Assembly (NCBI RefSeq): GCF_016595525.1
Contig: NZ_JAENII010000005.1
Span: 62,001 to 126,000, forward strand
Length of the DNA stretch: 64,000 nt
From: Haloferula rosea
Lineage (GTDB): Bacteria; Verrucomicrobiota; Verrucomicrobiia; Verrucomicrobiales; Akkermansiaceae
Direction of reading: 5' to 3'
A model generated the notes under the pieces. The model saw only the letters and a program-made list of their open reading frames with translations, had not been told where the DNA came from and did not search any database. Positions 53,014-60,069 of this stretch are shown in pieces (position 1 is the stretch's first letter; each line of letters starts with the position of its first letter). A program made the translations under genes and the position numbers.

Positions 53014-53543
53014 TGTTCCCAGGCAGTGTAGGTGATCCTGAAGTTCAGGCTGTTGGAGCTGCTGCTCGGGTCCATTCGCAGCTCCTGGAGTTGGAGTTGT
53101 GGCATGCGGGTCTCAAGTTCGAGCAAGGCTCGTTGCATGGACCGGTAGGTTGCACGGAAACCGAGACGGACCTGGGCGGATTGCTGGGCCGAGGCGGCGG
53201 CGAATCCTCCGCGTGCGGTCGGGGTTTCCTGTTCGGTGAGCTGGAATTCCTTGGACGGAAGGCTGTCCTCGATCTTGCGCAGGGTGGACGTGACCGAACT
53301 GGCGGTTTCCCTGGCAAGCAGGGATTCCCACTGTGCGAAGTGTTCACGTTTGTTGTTGATCTCGGCCTCGAGGGCCAGCGCCTGAAGCTTGTTTTGCCTA
53401 AATCCCTTGAACTGGCTCCGCTTCGCCTCGAAGGAGGTCTGGATCTTGGATTTGGTCATGACGGCACCACCAATCACCACCAGACAAAGGATGATCGGCA
53501 GGGCAAACCCGAATAGGGCAATCGCTTGTCGGTAAAGGTTCAT
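53010..53543 (-). CDS. PilO-like bitopic protein
   Basis: A 177-residue protein with one N-terminal transmembrane helix (LFGFALPIILCLVVIGGAVM, about 10-29), a coiled coil (FKGFRQNKLQALALEAEINN) and a C-terminal ferredoxin-like domain (VRLGFRATYRSMQRALLELE, LQLQELRMDPSSSSNSLNFR). That is the PilO/GspM plan, although sequence identity with model PilO proteins is not evident. Its position between the PilM-PilN fusion and the PilP-like gene also fits. In Akkermansia the corresponding gene position holds Amuc_1100, a host-interacting protein; relationship by synteny only. It starts four bases after the upstream stop. Confidence 0.65.
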   Translation of the reverse strand: MNLYRQAIALFGFALPIILCLVVIGGAVMTKSKIQTSFEAKRSQFKGFRQNKLQALALEAEINNKREHFAQWESLLARETASSVTSTLRKIEDSLPSKEFQLTEQETPTARGGFAAASAQQSAQVRLGFRATYRSMQRALLELETRMPQLQLQELRMDPSSSSNSLNFRITYTAWEQ

Positions 53544-53547
53544 CGAT

Positions 53548-55335
53548 TCAGGGAGCTGCGGTGACGTTCAGTGCGAGCGGGTCGTCCGCCTCGAATCGCT
53601 GGGTGATGGTCAATTCGAACTGATAGGGGTAGTGGGAGGGGTCGGTGACCACCATCGATTCAGGAGGCAGTGGCTTGTAAGCGCCGTTCTCCTGGGTCTT
53701 GACGTTGATGAAGACGCTTCGGGTGGGAAGGTCAGGTTGGAACGCCTGATTTCCGGTGACGCGGGCGATTTCCGAGAATGCGGAGGAGATTCCGTCCCTT
53801 GACCTCAGATCCGCGAGAGTCTCGAGGCTGTCCTCAAGGGCGAGACCGGTGAACCTCCACTGTTTGATGAACCCGATCCTCGCTTGTCCCGCGGTTTTCT
53901 CTGGCGTTGCGGTGTGGCTGTAACCGGTGATGATGAATCCACTGCGTTCCGGGAAGAAGCGGGATAGCATTTCCATGGAAGTCCAGCCTTTCGACCGGTC
54001 TTCAAGCAGGTTGTCCCAGTGAAGAATCCGTTGGCGCTCCTTGCCGAGTGCAGCGAGTCGATTGTTGAGCACGGTGGCTTCATTCGATTTGAAGGTCCAC
54101 TCCGGTTGGCGGACCATGCCCAGAAGTCCGAGCCCGACCCAGAAAAGGGCGAGAATGGTCACTACGATGAGGCCATGTCTTGCATACTTGCTGGCACGTA
54201 GAAGTTTCATCTCGCTGCGCGACGGAAATGTTTCAGCGTTTACTGAATCCATCGGCAGGAAGTCCTGAAGCGCCCATCCATCGTTGCGCAGGGTGACGAA
54301 AGTATGGGCTTGGGCGAGTGGCGAATCGATCTCTTTCTTGTATTCGGTGGCGATCCGCATTTCCGGAGTCGAGCCTGCCAGCTTGTCATTGTGGTAGGGG
54401 GTCTTCGTCCAATCGATCTCGACGATTTCAGAGTGCTCGAAAACCTGTTCGAGATCCGAGGTCATCTGGGGGTCGGGTTCGCCTGCGAGTGGGAAGATCA
54501 GGATGTCAGGAGCCGACATCTCCATGGCAGCCGCGGTGGTGGCCGCTGCATGTCGGAGATTGGATGGTCGGCGCTGACCTCGATGCTGCAAGGTGCGCAG
54601 TAGTCTGAGGTCTCCGTGTTCATTGAAGAACGCCAGGACGGTAAACCGGGCATAGTTCAGGACCGTGAGGAACGACTTGCCGTTGCTGTTTGGTCTGAGT
54701 TCAGGAAGGGCAATGAGAGTGAGAAGGGGAGCGCTGACCGAAAGGGTCGCGACCGGGAAGTTTTTGGCGGCGCCATGGCTGCGCAAGGCATCAGCAAAGT
54801 CCGCGGCGTGTTTTGACAGCGTGACGGCCGTAGCGATGGTGTCGCTCCCTGCCGCAGGATAGGGGATCAGTCGCCAGGAATGGTCCTCGGCCGAGAGGGA
54901 GCCGTCGTCCAACACGGACTTCGGGTCCGTTTGGATCGCTTCCTGCAACTCGTTGAGAGCACCCGGATTGTCGAGCTCCGGTTTGATCTCGGTCGTCGCG
55001 AATTCGTCGGCGATATGGAGAATGATGCCGACGGACTTTGCATCGACCTGTTTTGCCAGGGTGATGACTTCTTCGGCGAAGTCGGGGACTCTTGATGGAT
55101 CAAGAATCAGGTCCTCATCGATCTGCGGGCCAGGGGCCCAGGTGTCGGTGGGACGGTGGAAAGTGATGGACTCGACGCGGGTACCGTCGATGTGCAGATG
55201 CAGTTGGAACTCGTGGTCCAGCGGATTGTCATACCAGCCGTCATTCGAGGCACGGCTCGTGCCGCGCAGAATGGCAGAAGCCTGGCGGTAGCGCTGGAGC
55301 GGATTGAGCTCTGATGGATGTTGGTAGGCGACCAA
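53548..55335 (-). CDS. PilM-PilN-like fusion protein
   Basis: A 595-residue protein. Residues 1-375 are cytoplasmic and fit an actin-like PilM fold by pattern, but the phosphate loop is degenerate: LTVLNYARFTVLAFFNEHG stands where PilM has DIG...T. One transmembrane helix follows (GLIVVTILALFWVGLGLLGM, about 388-407), then a PilN/GspL-like periplasmic region with a coiled coil (VLNNRLAALGKERQRILHWD) and a C-terminal ferredoxin-like domain (WRFTGLALEDSLETLADLR, PYQFELTITQRFEAD). Fusion of PilM and PilN is like GspL of type II secretion. It sits after the pilin gene and before the PilO-like gene. No other family fits better. Confidence 0.7.
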   Translation of the reverse strand: MVAYQHPSELNPLQRYRQASAILRGTSRASNDGWYDNPLDHEFQLHLHIDGTRVESITFHRPTDTWAPGPQIDEDLILDPSRVPDFAEEVITLAKQVDAKSVGIILHIADEFATTEIKPELDNPGALNELQEAIQTDPKSVLDDGSLSAEDHSWRLIPYPAAGSDTIATAVTLSKHAADFADALRSHGAAKNFPVATLSVSAPLLTLIALPELRPNSNGKSFLTVLNYARFTVLAFFNEHGDLRLLRTLQHRGQRRPSNLRHAAATTAAAMEMSAPDILIFPLAGEPDPQMTSDLEQVFEHSEIVEIDWTKTPYHNDKLAGSTPEMRIATEYKKEIDSPLAQAHTFVTLRNDGWALQDFLPMDSVNAETFPSRSEMKLLRASKYARHGLIVVTILALFWVGLGLLGMVRQPEWTFKSNEATVLNNRLAALGKERQRILHWDNLLEDRSKGWTSMEMLSRFFPERSGFIITGYSHTATPEKTAGQARIGFIKQWRFTGLALEDSLETLADLRSRDGISSAFSEIARVTGNQAFQPDLPTRSVFINVKTQENGAYKPLPPESMVVTDPSHYPYQFELTITQRFEADDPLALNVTAAP

Positions 55336-55400
55336 GGTGGGACAGGGATGAAGGGTGCATGGGGGTGGGGGAGAGACGGGTGTCTGGGAAGGGGGAATGA

Positions 55401-55425
55401 GCCTCCCGCCTGGGTGGCGGGAGGC
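55401..55425 (-). terminator. GC-rich hairpin downstream of the pilin gene
   Basis: GCCTCCCGCC (55401-55410) pairs with GGCGGGAGGC (55416-55425), a perfect 10-bp stem with a 5-base loop. It lies 46 bases after the pilin stop and 65 before the next start. No T-run follows on the minus strand, so it may attenuate read-through or stabilise the pilin mRNA, allowing more pilin than downstream subunits. Confidence 0.6.
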
Positions 55426-55470
55426 TTTGAGTGTGTTCCGGCTACAGGATGTGTATCCGGAAGACTGGGA

Positions 55471-55878
55471 TTACCAACCCTGGAGGTCGTCCGGCACGTG
55501 GTTCTCAGAAGTGGCGAGCGAGCAGGTCATCGCAAGCGTGCCAACGGCTGGAGGTGTGATAGCACCGGTCAGATCGGTGTAGCTGCCGCCTGCTGGGCAG
55601 ACAGGAGCAGTTTCGAGGAACTTGCCAGCTCCGACGAGTTCGCCTGCAGGAACCTGAGTGTTCGTGCCGTTCGGGATGTTGTACATGTTGGCGTACGAAC
55701 GAACCGCTTGCTGAGCATTGCGGATGTTCATGATGCAACCTGCACGGTCGGAACCCTTCTTCCACGCACGAGCGCCGATGAAGAGGATGGAGATGAGCGA
55801 AAGGAGGACCAGAATGACAACAGTCAATTCAAGGAGGGTCATACCCTTTGCGCGCTTGGTGTTATTAGTCAGTTTCAT
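55471..55878 (-). CDS. type IV pilin-like protein (probable major subunit)
   Basis: A 135-residue prepilin. A basic leader (MKLTNNTKRAKG, 12 residues) precedes the cleavage site G|MTLLELTVVILVLLSLISI, with Glu at mature position 5 and Met rather than Phe at position 1, an accepted variant. The helix extends through IRNAQQAVRSYANMYN. The globular domain contains three cysteines (Cys in DRAGCIMN, APVCPAGG and AMTCSLA), of which two may form a disulfide. It ends VPDDLQGW. Its separate position with a special leader and a trailing hairpin suggests the most expressed pilin. It is between the PilT-like ATPase and the PilM-PilN fusion. Confidence 0.85.
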   Translation of the reverse strand: MKLTNNTKRAKGMTLLELTVVILVLLSLISILFIGARAWKKGSDRAGCIMNIRNAQQAVRSYANMYNIPNGTNTQVPAGELVGAGKFLETAPVCPAGGSYTDLTGAITPPAVGTLAMTCSLATSENHVPDDLQGW

Positions 55879-55917
55879 GTGTTGGTGTGTGTTGGGTGTG
55901 TTTGTATGTGTGTTTTT
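55879..55917 (-). promoter_or_regulatory. G-free, A/C-rich 39-base leader of the pilin gene
   Basis: On the coding strand the 39 bases before the pilin ATG contain no G at all: runs of ACACAC and AACAC with a few T. Such RNA cannot fold and carries no Shine-Dalgarno sequence. It probably acts as an unstructured S1-type translation enhancer. In this GC-rich genome such composition is unlikely by chance. Confidence 0.6.
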
Positions 55918-55941
55918 CTAGCGGGAGATCTTGCGAACGAA

Positions 55942-57240
55942 TCAGATGAGGTCTGTATCCTCTTCACGGTTCATTCGCGCGTTCTCGAGAGTGGTTTCGT
56001 CGATCAGGCCTTGGCGATGCAGTCGCTTCAGGTTGGTGTCCCATTCGATGTTTCCGGCGCGGCGGATGACATCTTCGAGAGAGCGGGCACCGCCGTCGTA
56101 GTTGCCGATGGCGCTGGAAACGGCGTCATCGTTGTTTTGAAGGAATTCGTAGGTCAGGACCCTGCGGTTGATGCCGTTGAGAAGTCCCTGGGAGTGAATG
56201 AAGACCAGGATCTCCGAAAGGCGGCTGAGGACGGCCGCGTGGCTTTCCCGAGGATAGAGCTCCAGGATCCGGCCGATGGTCTTGACCGCACCCGTCGTGT
56301 GGAGTGTCGAGAGCACGAGGTGACCTGTCTGGGCGGCCTCCATGCAGGTTTCCATGGCCTCACGATCCCGAATCTCACCGAGGAGAATGACGTGAGGTGC
56401 CTTCCGGAGCACGTCCTTGAGTCCCTGACGATAGGAGTGGACGTCCCGTCCGACTTCCTGTTGGGTGACGATGGACGGAGAGGCAGTCCGACGTCCGGGG
56501 AACTCGGGATCCTCCATGTCGTCGGGATACTGGTACTCGATCGGGTCCTCGACCGTGACGATATGCTTCATGTGATGGCGGCGAAGCCAATCGATCAAAG
56601 AAGCGAGGGTAGTGGATTTACCGGAACCGGTGGGGCCTGTGACGAGACAGAGGCCGGCGCGCTTCTGGACGGCTTGCCGGAGCACGGTGGTGGTGTCCGG
56701 ATCGATGCCGAGGCTTTCGAGTTCCGGAATGAAATCGTTGAGGATACGGCAGGTAATGCCGAGGCCCGAGGAGCTCAAGTGGGCTTGGATCCGGAGGCGT
56801 CCGGACCGTTCACCATTGTCGCCCATGGGAATACCGTCACAGGAGAAGTCCGCGACCTTGCGCTCGGCGAAGTCCTTGATCGCGAAGTCGATCTTGTCCT
56901 GAACGCGGGTATCCATGCTCTCCTTCTCACCAAATCCATGGCTGCCACTTTCGCGGTTGGAGATGAGCTCCTTGAGGATCTCATCCATATGGGCGGGGGT
57001 CAGGATGCCGAGATGCTCCAGCTTCTCCACACCCTTGTTGGTGTGGATGTAGGCGGGGCGGTCAGCACGCATCTGAATGTCGGAGACGCGGAGTTCCTTG
57101 CAGACCCGGAAGATGACGCCCAGCAGTTCGTTTCCGGACATGCCTGGACGGAAATGCACCGGGGCACTCGGGGCACCTTGAGGTGTTCCCGGGAGGGGTG
57201 GTGGTGGAGGATTCTCCGGAACTGCCGTGAATACACTCAT
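55942..57240 (-). CDS. PilT-like retraction ATPase
   Basis: A 432-residue secretion ATPase of the PilT/PilU type. The proline-rich N-terminus (PENPPPPPLPGTP) is unusual. The N2-like domain has VSDIQMRADRPAYIHTNKG. The core has Walker A GPTGSGKST (202-210), Asp box VTVEDPIEYQ (228-237), Walker B HVILLGEIRDREAM (283-296) with GEIRD, and His box TGHLVLSTLHT (305-315). There is no tetracysteine zinc site, and the AIRNLIRE motif of classical PilT is not recognisable near the end. A 20-residue insertion (DDMEDPEFPGRRTASP) after the Asp box is also unusual. Its ATG overlaps the stop of the His-rich gene by four bases. Confidence 0.88.
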   Translation of the reverse strand: MSVFTAVPENPPPPPLPGTPQGAPSAPVHFRPGMSGNELLGVIFRVCKELRVSDIQMRADRPAYIHTNKGVEKLEHLGILTPAHMDEILKELISNRESGSHGFGEKESMDTRVQDKIDFAIKDFAERKVADFSCDGIPMGDNGERSGRLRIQAHLSSSGLGITCRILNDFIPELESLGIDPDTTTVLRQAVQKRAGLCLVTGPTGSGKSTTLASLIDWLRRHHMKHIVTVEDPIEYQYPDDMEDPEFPGRRTASPSIVTQQEVGRDVHSYRQGLKDVLRKAPHVILLGEIRDREAMETCMEAAQTGHLVLSTLHTTGAVKTIGRILELYPRESHAAVLSRLSEILVFIHSQGLLNGINRRVLTYEFLQNNDDAVSSAIGNYDGGARSLEDVIRRAGNIEWDTNLKRLHRQGLIDETTLENARMNREEDTDLI

Positions 57241-58268
57241 GATGCGTCCGCGGTTGAGGTTTGGTCCCTTTCCCTGCGGTTGATGGCCTCTTGGGCGCTA
57301 TCTCGCAGCTTTACGGCAAATTTCGAGCGGGTCAGGATCTCCTCCTGACGCATCGACGAAAGGTTGGCGAAGGATCCGTCATTGATGAATGAATCCAGTA
57401 ATTCGAAGTGGCGCTGGATGCAGAAGTCCATGGTCGCAAGTTGTTTGCGCATGGTGTCGAACGAATATTCGCCGTCGGTGGTGTTCAGCATGCGCTCCAA
57501 CACGTTGTAGGCGGCGGAAGATGCGGTTAGGGCCGGACGGGGGTCGTTCTTCTCGGTCAGACAGTAGCGGATGGTGTAGTCCGCCAAGTTCTGGACCATC
57601 TCAAACACCTGCTCGTCAGGAAGGCCGTGGGTGCCGAGTTGGCGTTGGGTGATGAAGAGGTGGTAGCAGTTGTAGTTCGCGTAGTGCGACGGATCCAACT
57701 CGTAGGCGAAGCGGAGCTTTTTCTCGATCTCTTTGCGGAGGTAGAGCTTGTGTCCTTCGGTCGGCGCGTTCGGATTGGTTCTCTGTGAGACGGCGCTTTG
57801 CAGGCGGTCCAAAAGGGCGACCTGCTTGTTGTCTGCGTCGGCGTGCTTGTCGGTGCCGTGGTCATGTCCGCAACCGCCGCTACCGTCCTCATGGTCGGAA
57901 TGATCGTGCTCGGCCACTTCGGGGGAGTGGTGATCATGGCCGCAGTCGCCATGATCGCAATCCGAGTGGTCGTGGTGATCATGCTCGGCTGTTTCCGGAG
58001 CGCTGTGGTGATCGTGATCGTGATCGCCGCATCCACCACAACCGCCTTCCGCGTGGTCATGGATTTCAAGCCCGCCATGCCAGTCGGCATCAATCGGCGT
58101 TTGAATGGCCATCGCGAGGACTTGTCCGTAGGGGCTGCGTTTGATTCCCAGCGGGTTGGGCTGGAATTCAAAGCCCCGTGTCTCGGAAAGCTTGGTGCCG
58201 GACAGCGTCCACAGTCCACCTCCGGCAAGTGCCAGGGCGAGGGTTGTGATCGTGGTGCGGGACAGCAT
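57237..58268 (-). CDS. histidine-rich exported protein coupled to the PilT-like gene
   Basis: A 343-residue protein with a signal anchor (TTITTLALALAGGGLWTLSG). Residues about 63-150 are extremely rich in His, Asp and Gly with several Cys, e.g. GGCGGCGDHDHDHH, EHDHHDHSDCDHGDCGHDHH and GGCGHDHG: about 20 His and five Cys. The likely property is binding Zn, Ni, Co or Cu. The C-terminal 190 residues form a soluble helical domain (KLYLRKEIEKKLRFAYELDP, LADYTIRYCLTEKNDPRPAL) of no known family. The stop overlaps the PilT-like start (ATGA). The pair follows the ABC-transporter genes. It may be a metal chaperone, sensor or buffer; the pilus link is positional. Confidence 0.7.
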   Translation of the reverse strand: MLSRTTITTLALALAGGGLWTLSGTKLSETRGFEFQPNPLGIKRSPYGQVLAMAIQTPIDADWHGGLEIHDHAEGGCGGCGDHDHDHHSAPETAEHDHHDHSDCDHGDCGHDHHSPEVAEHDHSDHEDGSGGCGHDHGTDKHADADNKQVALLDRLQSAVSQRTNPNAPTEGHKLYLRKEIEKKLRFAYELDPSHYANYNCYHLFITQRQLGTHGLPDEQVFEMVQNLADYTIRYCLTEKNDPRPALTASSAAYNVLERMLNTTDGEYSFDTMRKQLATMDFCIQRHFELLDSFINDGSFANLSSMRQEEILTRSKFAVKLRDSAQEAINRRERDQTSTADAS

Positions 58269-58302
58269 GGTTCGTAGACGGGTGGGAAAACTCAGATCTC
58301 AC

Positions 58303-59070
58303 TCAAGCGGCTGCCTTGACCCGGAAAATGGCTCGGGAGAGGGCTGCGTAGAGCAGGAAAATGCCGACAAAGTAGGCGAGAAGGGTGGGGAACTGGCTCC
58401 ACTCGATGGCTCCCAACTTATAGCGGAGGCGCTCGGTGGGGTCGGCCAGGTGGTAGTGGGGTGAGGCGCTCCAGATCCACGCCAGCACGCTGTTGTGCTC
58501 GATGTGGAGTAGCATTTTCATGTAGCCGACGCCGTATAGCCCGTAGACGCAGATGCCTGCGGTGGTGAGGAAGCCGGTGATGCCTCCAAAGCGGGATGCC
58601 ACTGCGATTGCCAGGGCGATGAGTGGCGCGATCACCACAACAAACAGGATGGCGTATTGCAGGTTGTTGGCGAGCCACATGCTGCGTTCGTCGGGTTTGG
58701 CGGGGCTTGCGGCGAAGATGGTGATCAGCGCTGCAGCGATGCCGAGTGGGGCGACGTAGACAAGAATGGCAGCCCAGATCTCAGCGAGTTGCCGGGTGGC
58801 TGAGAGGCCGGTGGTTTGAAAGTATTCACCGAGGCCGGAGCGGGAGAGGTTCTCACCCGCGCGGGCGGCGGCAAAGAATCCCCAGAGAATGGCGCTGAGC
58901 CAGGCCATGCTCCATGCTGCTTGAGCGAGTGCGGGCTTGGTGGCCCCCGGGTTCTCCGATGCGGAGGAGATCATCGGCAGGACGAAGGGCATGACAAGCA
59001 CCAGGAAGGCGCTGATCAGCCAGGTTTTCTGGCGGAACAGGGTGGTCAGGGTGAGCTTGAAGAGTCGCAT
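58303..59070 (-). CDS. ABC-2-type membrane permease subunit
   Basis: A 255-residue integral membrane protein with six hydrophobic segments, e.g. KTWLISAFLVLVMPFVLPMI (about 14-33), MAWLSAILWGFFAAA, AILVYVAPLGIAAALITIFAA, AILFVVVIAPLIALAIAV, FLTTAGICVYGLYGVGYM and LLAYFVGIFLLYAAL. The cytoplasmic loop after helix two (RAGENLSRSGLGEYFQTTGL) has the position of the coupling helix in ABC-2 exporters. No recognisable substrate signature. It starts 15 bases after the ATPase gene stop, forming a two-gene exporter. The end (SRAIFRVKAAA) is basic. The transported compound is unknown; the adjacent His-rich protein raises the idea of metal export. Confidence 0.78.
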   Translation of the reverse strand: MRLFKLTLTTLFRQKTWLISAFLVLVMPFVLPMISSASENPGATKPALAQAAWSMAWLSAILWGFFAAARAGENLSRSGLGEYFQTTGLSATRQLAEIWAAILVYVAPLGIAAALITIFAASPAKPDERSMWLANNLQYAILFVVVIAPLIALAIAVASRFGGITGFLTTAGICVYGLYGVGYMKMLLHIEHNSVLAWIWSASPHYHLADPTERLRYKLGAIEWSQFPTLLAYFVGIFLLYAALSRAIFRVKAAA

Positions 59071-59085
59071 GGTCGGTTGGGAGGG

Positions 59086-59736
59086 TTAGTTCAATCGGCC
59101 TTTGAGTTCACTCCAGGTCTGTGAGGAATCGGTGACGTGTTCGATGGATTCGTCCTGAATCATCAGGGCGCTTGGGATTCCCATGGAATCGTAGTCCGGG
59201 TGGCAGCTCACAAGGCGCAGGGTTTGTTCCGAGCTTTCCTTCCAGAGTGCTTCAAATTGTTCGCGGGCGTAGGCATCCAAGCCGCTGAAGGGCTCATCAA
59301 GGAGGAGGACATTCGCGCTGCCTGGATCGATGGAGAACTCGGCAACGATCAGATTCGTCTTCCTGCGATTTCCTGTTGAAAGCTTGCCGTAGGGCTTCTT
59401 GACATCGAGTTCGATGCGCTCTGCCAGTGCTAGGGCGTCGGCCAGACGGCTCTTGTGGAGCATGGCCTTGAAAATGGCGACAGGCGGCAATTCACGGTCA
59501 AAAGCCAGGTTCTCCGGGATGTATTGAAGTTTGCCCCGGTGCTTCACTGTGCCGCTGAGGCTTTTCAAAGTGCGGGCAATCGTGCGGAGCAGAGTCGTCT
59601 TCCCGCGACCGTTCCGGGCCAGCAGGAAGTGGGTCCCATGGCTGAGTCGGATGGAGGAGTCGGTGCGAGCCAGCGGTTGGGTGTAACCGATGGAAAGATC
59701 TGCACTGAGTTCTAGTTGGGGAGTCGTCGTGGACAT
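59086..59736 (-). CDS. ABC transporter ATP-binding protein
   Basis: A 216-residue nucleotide-binding domain. Walker A is ARNGRGKTT (40-48), and the Q-loop region lies in LQYIPENLAFD, where the usual Gln is replaced. The signature is LSTGNRRK (119-126) rather than LSGGQ, as in CcmA-like and ABC-2 exporters. Walker B is VLLLDEPFSGLD (143-154), and the H-loop His179 is in LVSCHPD. It pairs with the permease 15 bases downstream as an exporter of unknown substrate. It is the first gene of the minus-strand unit that runs into the pilus genes and is divergent from purM. Confidence 0.88.
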   Translation of the reverse strand: MSTTTPQLELSADLSIGYTQPLARTDSSIRLSHGTHFLLARNGRGKTTLLRTIARTLKSLSGTVKHRGKLQYIPENLAFDRELPPVAIFKAMLHKSRLADALALAERIELDVKKPYGKLSTGNRRKTNLIVAEFSIDPGSANVLLLDEPFSGLDAYAREQFEALWKESSEQTLRLVSCHPDYDSMGIPSALMIQDESIEHVTDSSQTWSELKGRLN

Positions 59737-60069
59737 CGACGGGGAAATAGGTTGGCTGGGTTTTCTTTGAACAGAGGCAATTATTCAAGAAAAATTAAAT
59801 AAATACTCCTTGGTTCGGCTCCATACCTAGGGTTCCAGGTATTCCTTGGCAATAAAATTTTTAGGTTTGTGTAACATTCCCCGCTCAAGGTTTTTAGGAT
59901 TTGTTGAAATTCATGAGAATCAAAGTGTTAGGTTGCTCCTTTGGATTCGGATCTTTTGAGGCTTTTTGGTGAGATGGGGGGACGTCTGGTGCGTAAGTTT
60001 GCCCAGAATGGCTTTTCTTCGTGACGGCGGTGTGCGGGTTGTTACAAGTCCGCCATCAGCAGCGAGCGC
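59737..60069. other. AT-rich divergent intergenic region between the ABC ATPase gene and purM
   Basis: About 330 bases, much richer in A and T than the rest of the window, especially 59760-59960. It should carry promoters for purM/purF on the plus strand and for the ABC-pilus unit on the minus strand. One inverted repeat is evident (59823-59842). I see no gene, no riboswitch that I recognise and no purine-box match. Confidence 0.6.
59823..59842. promoter_or_regulatory. inverted repeat in the purM/ABC intergenic region
   Basis: ATACCT (59823-59828) and AGGTAT (59837-59842) are perfect inverted copies with an 8-base spacer, within the AT-rich region. This has the size of a dimeric regulator's operator, but no known motif is matched. 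Confidence 0.3.

Noticed and set aside
57798-58277. Hydrophobic plus-strand frame (many Val/Ile)
   Set aside because: It is the reverse complement of the His/Asp-rich repeat; GTGATC and similar repeats always read as Val-Ile on the other strand.
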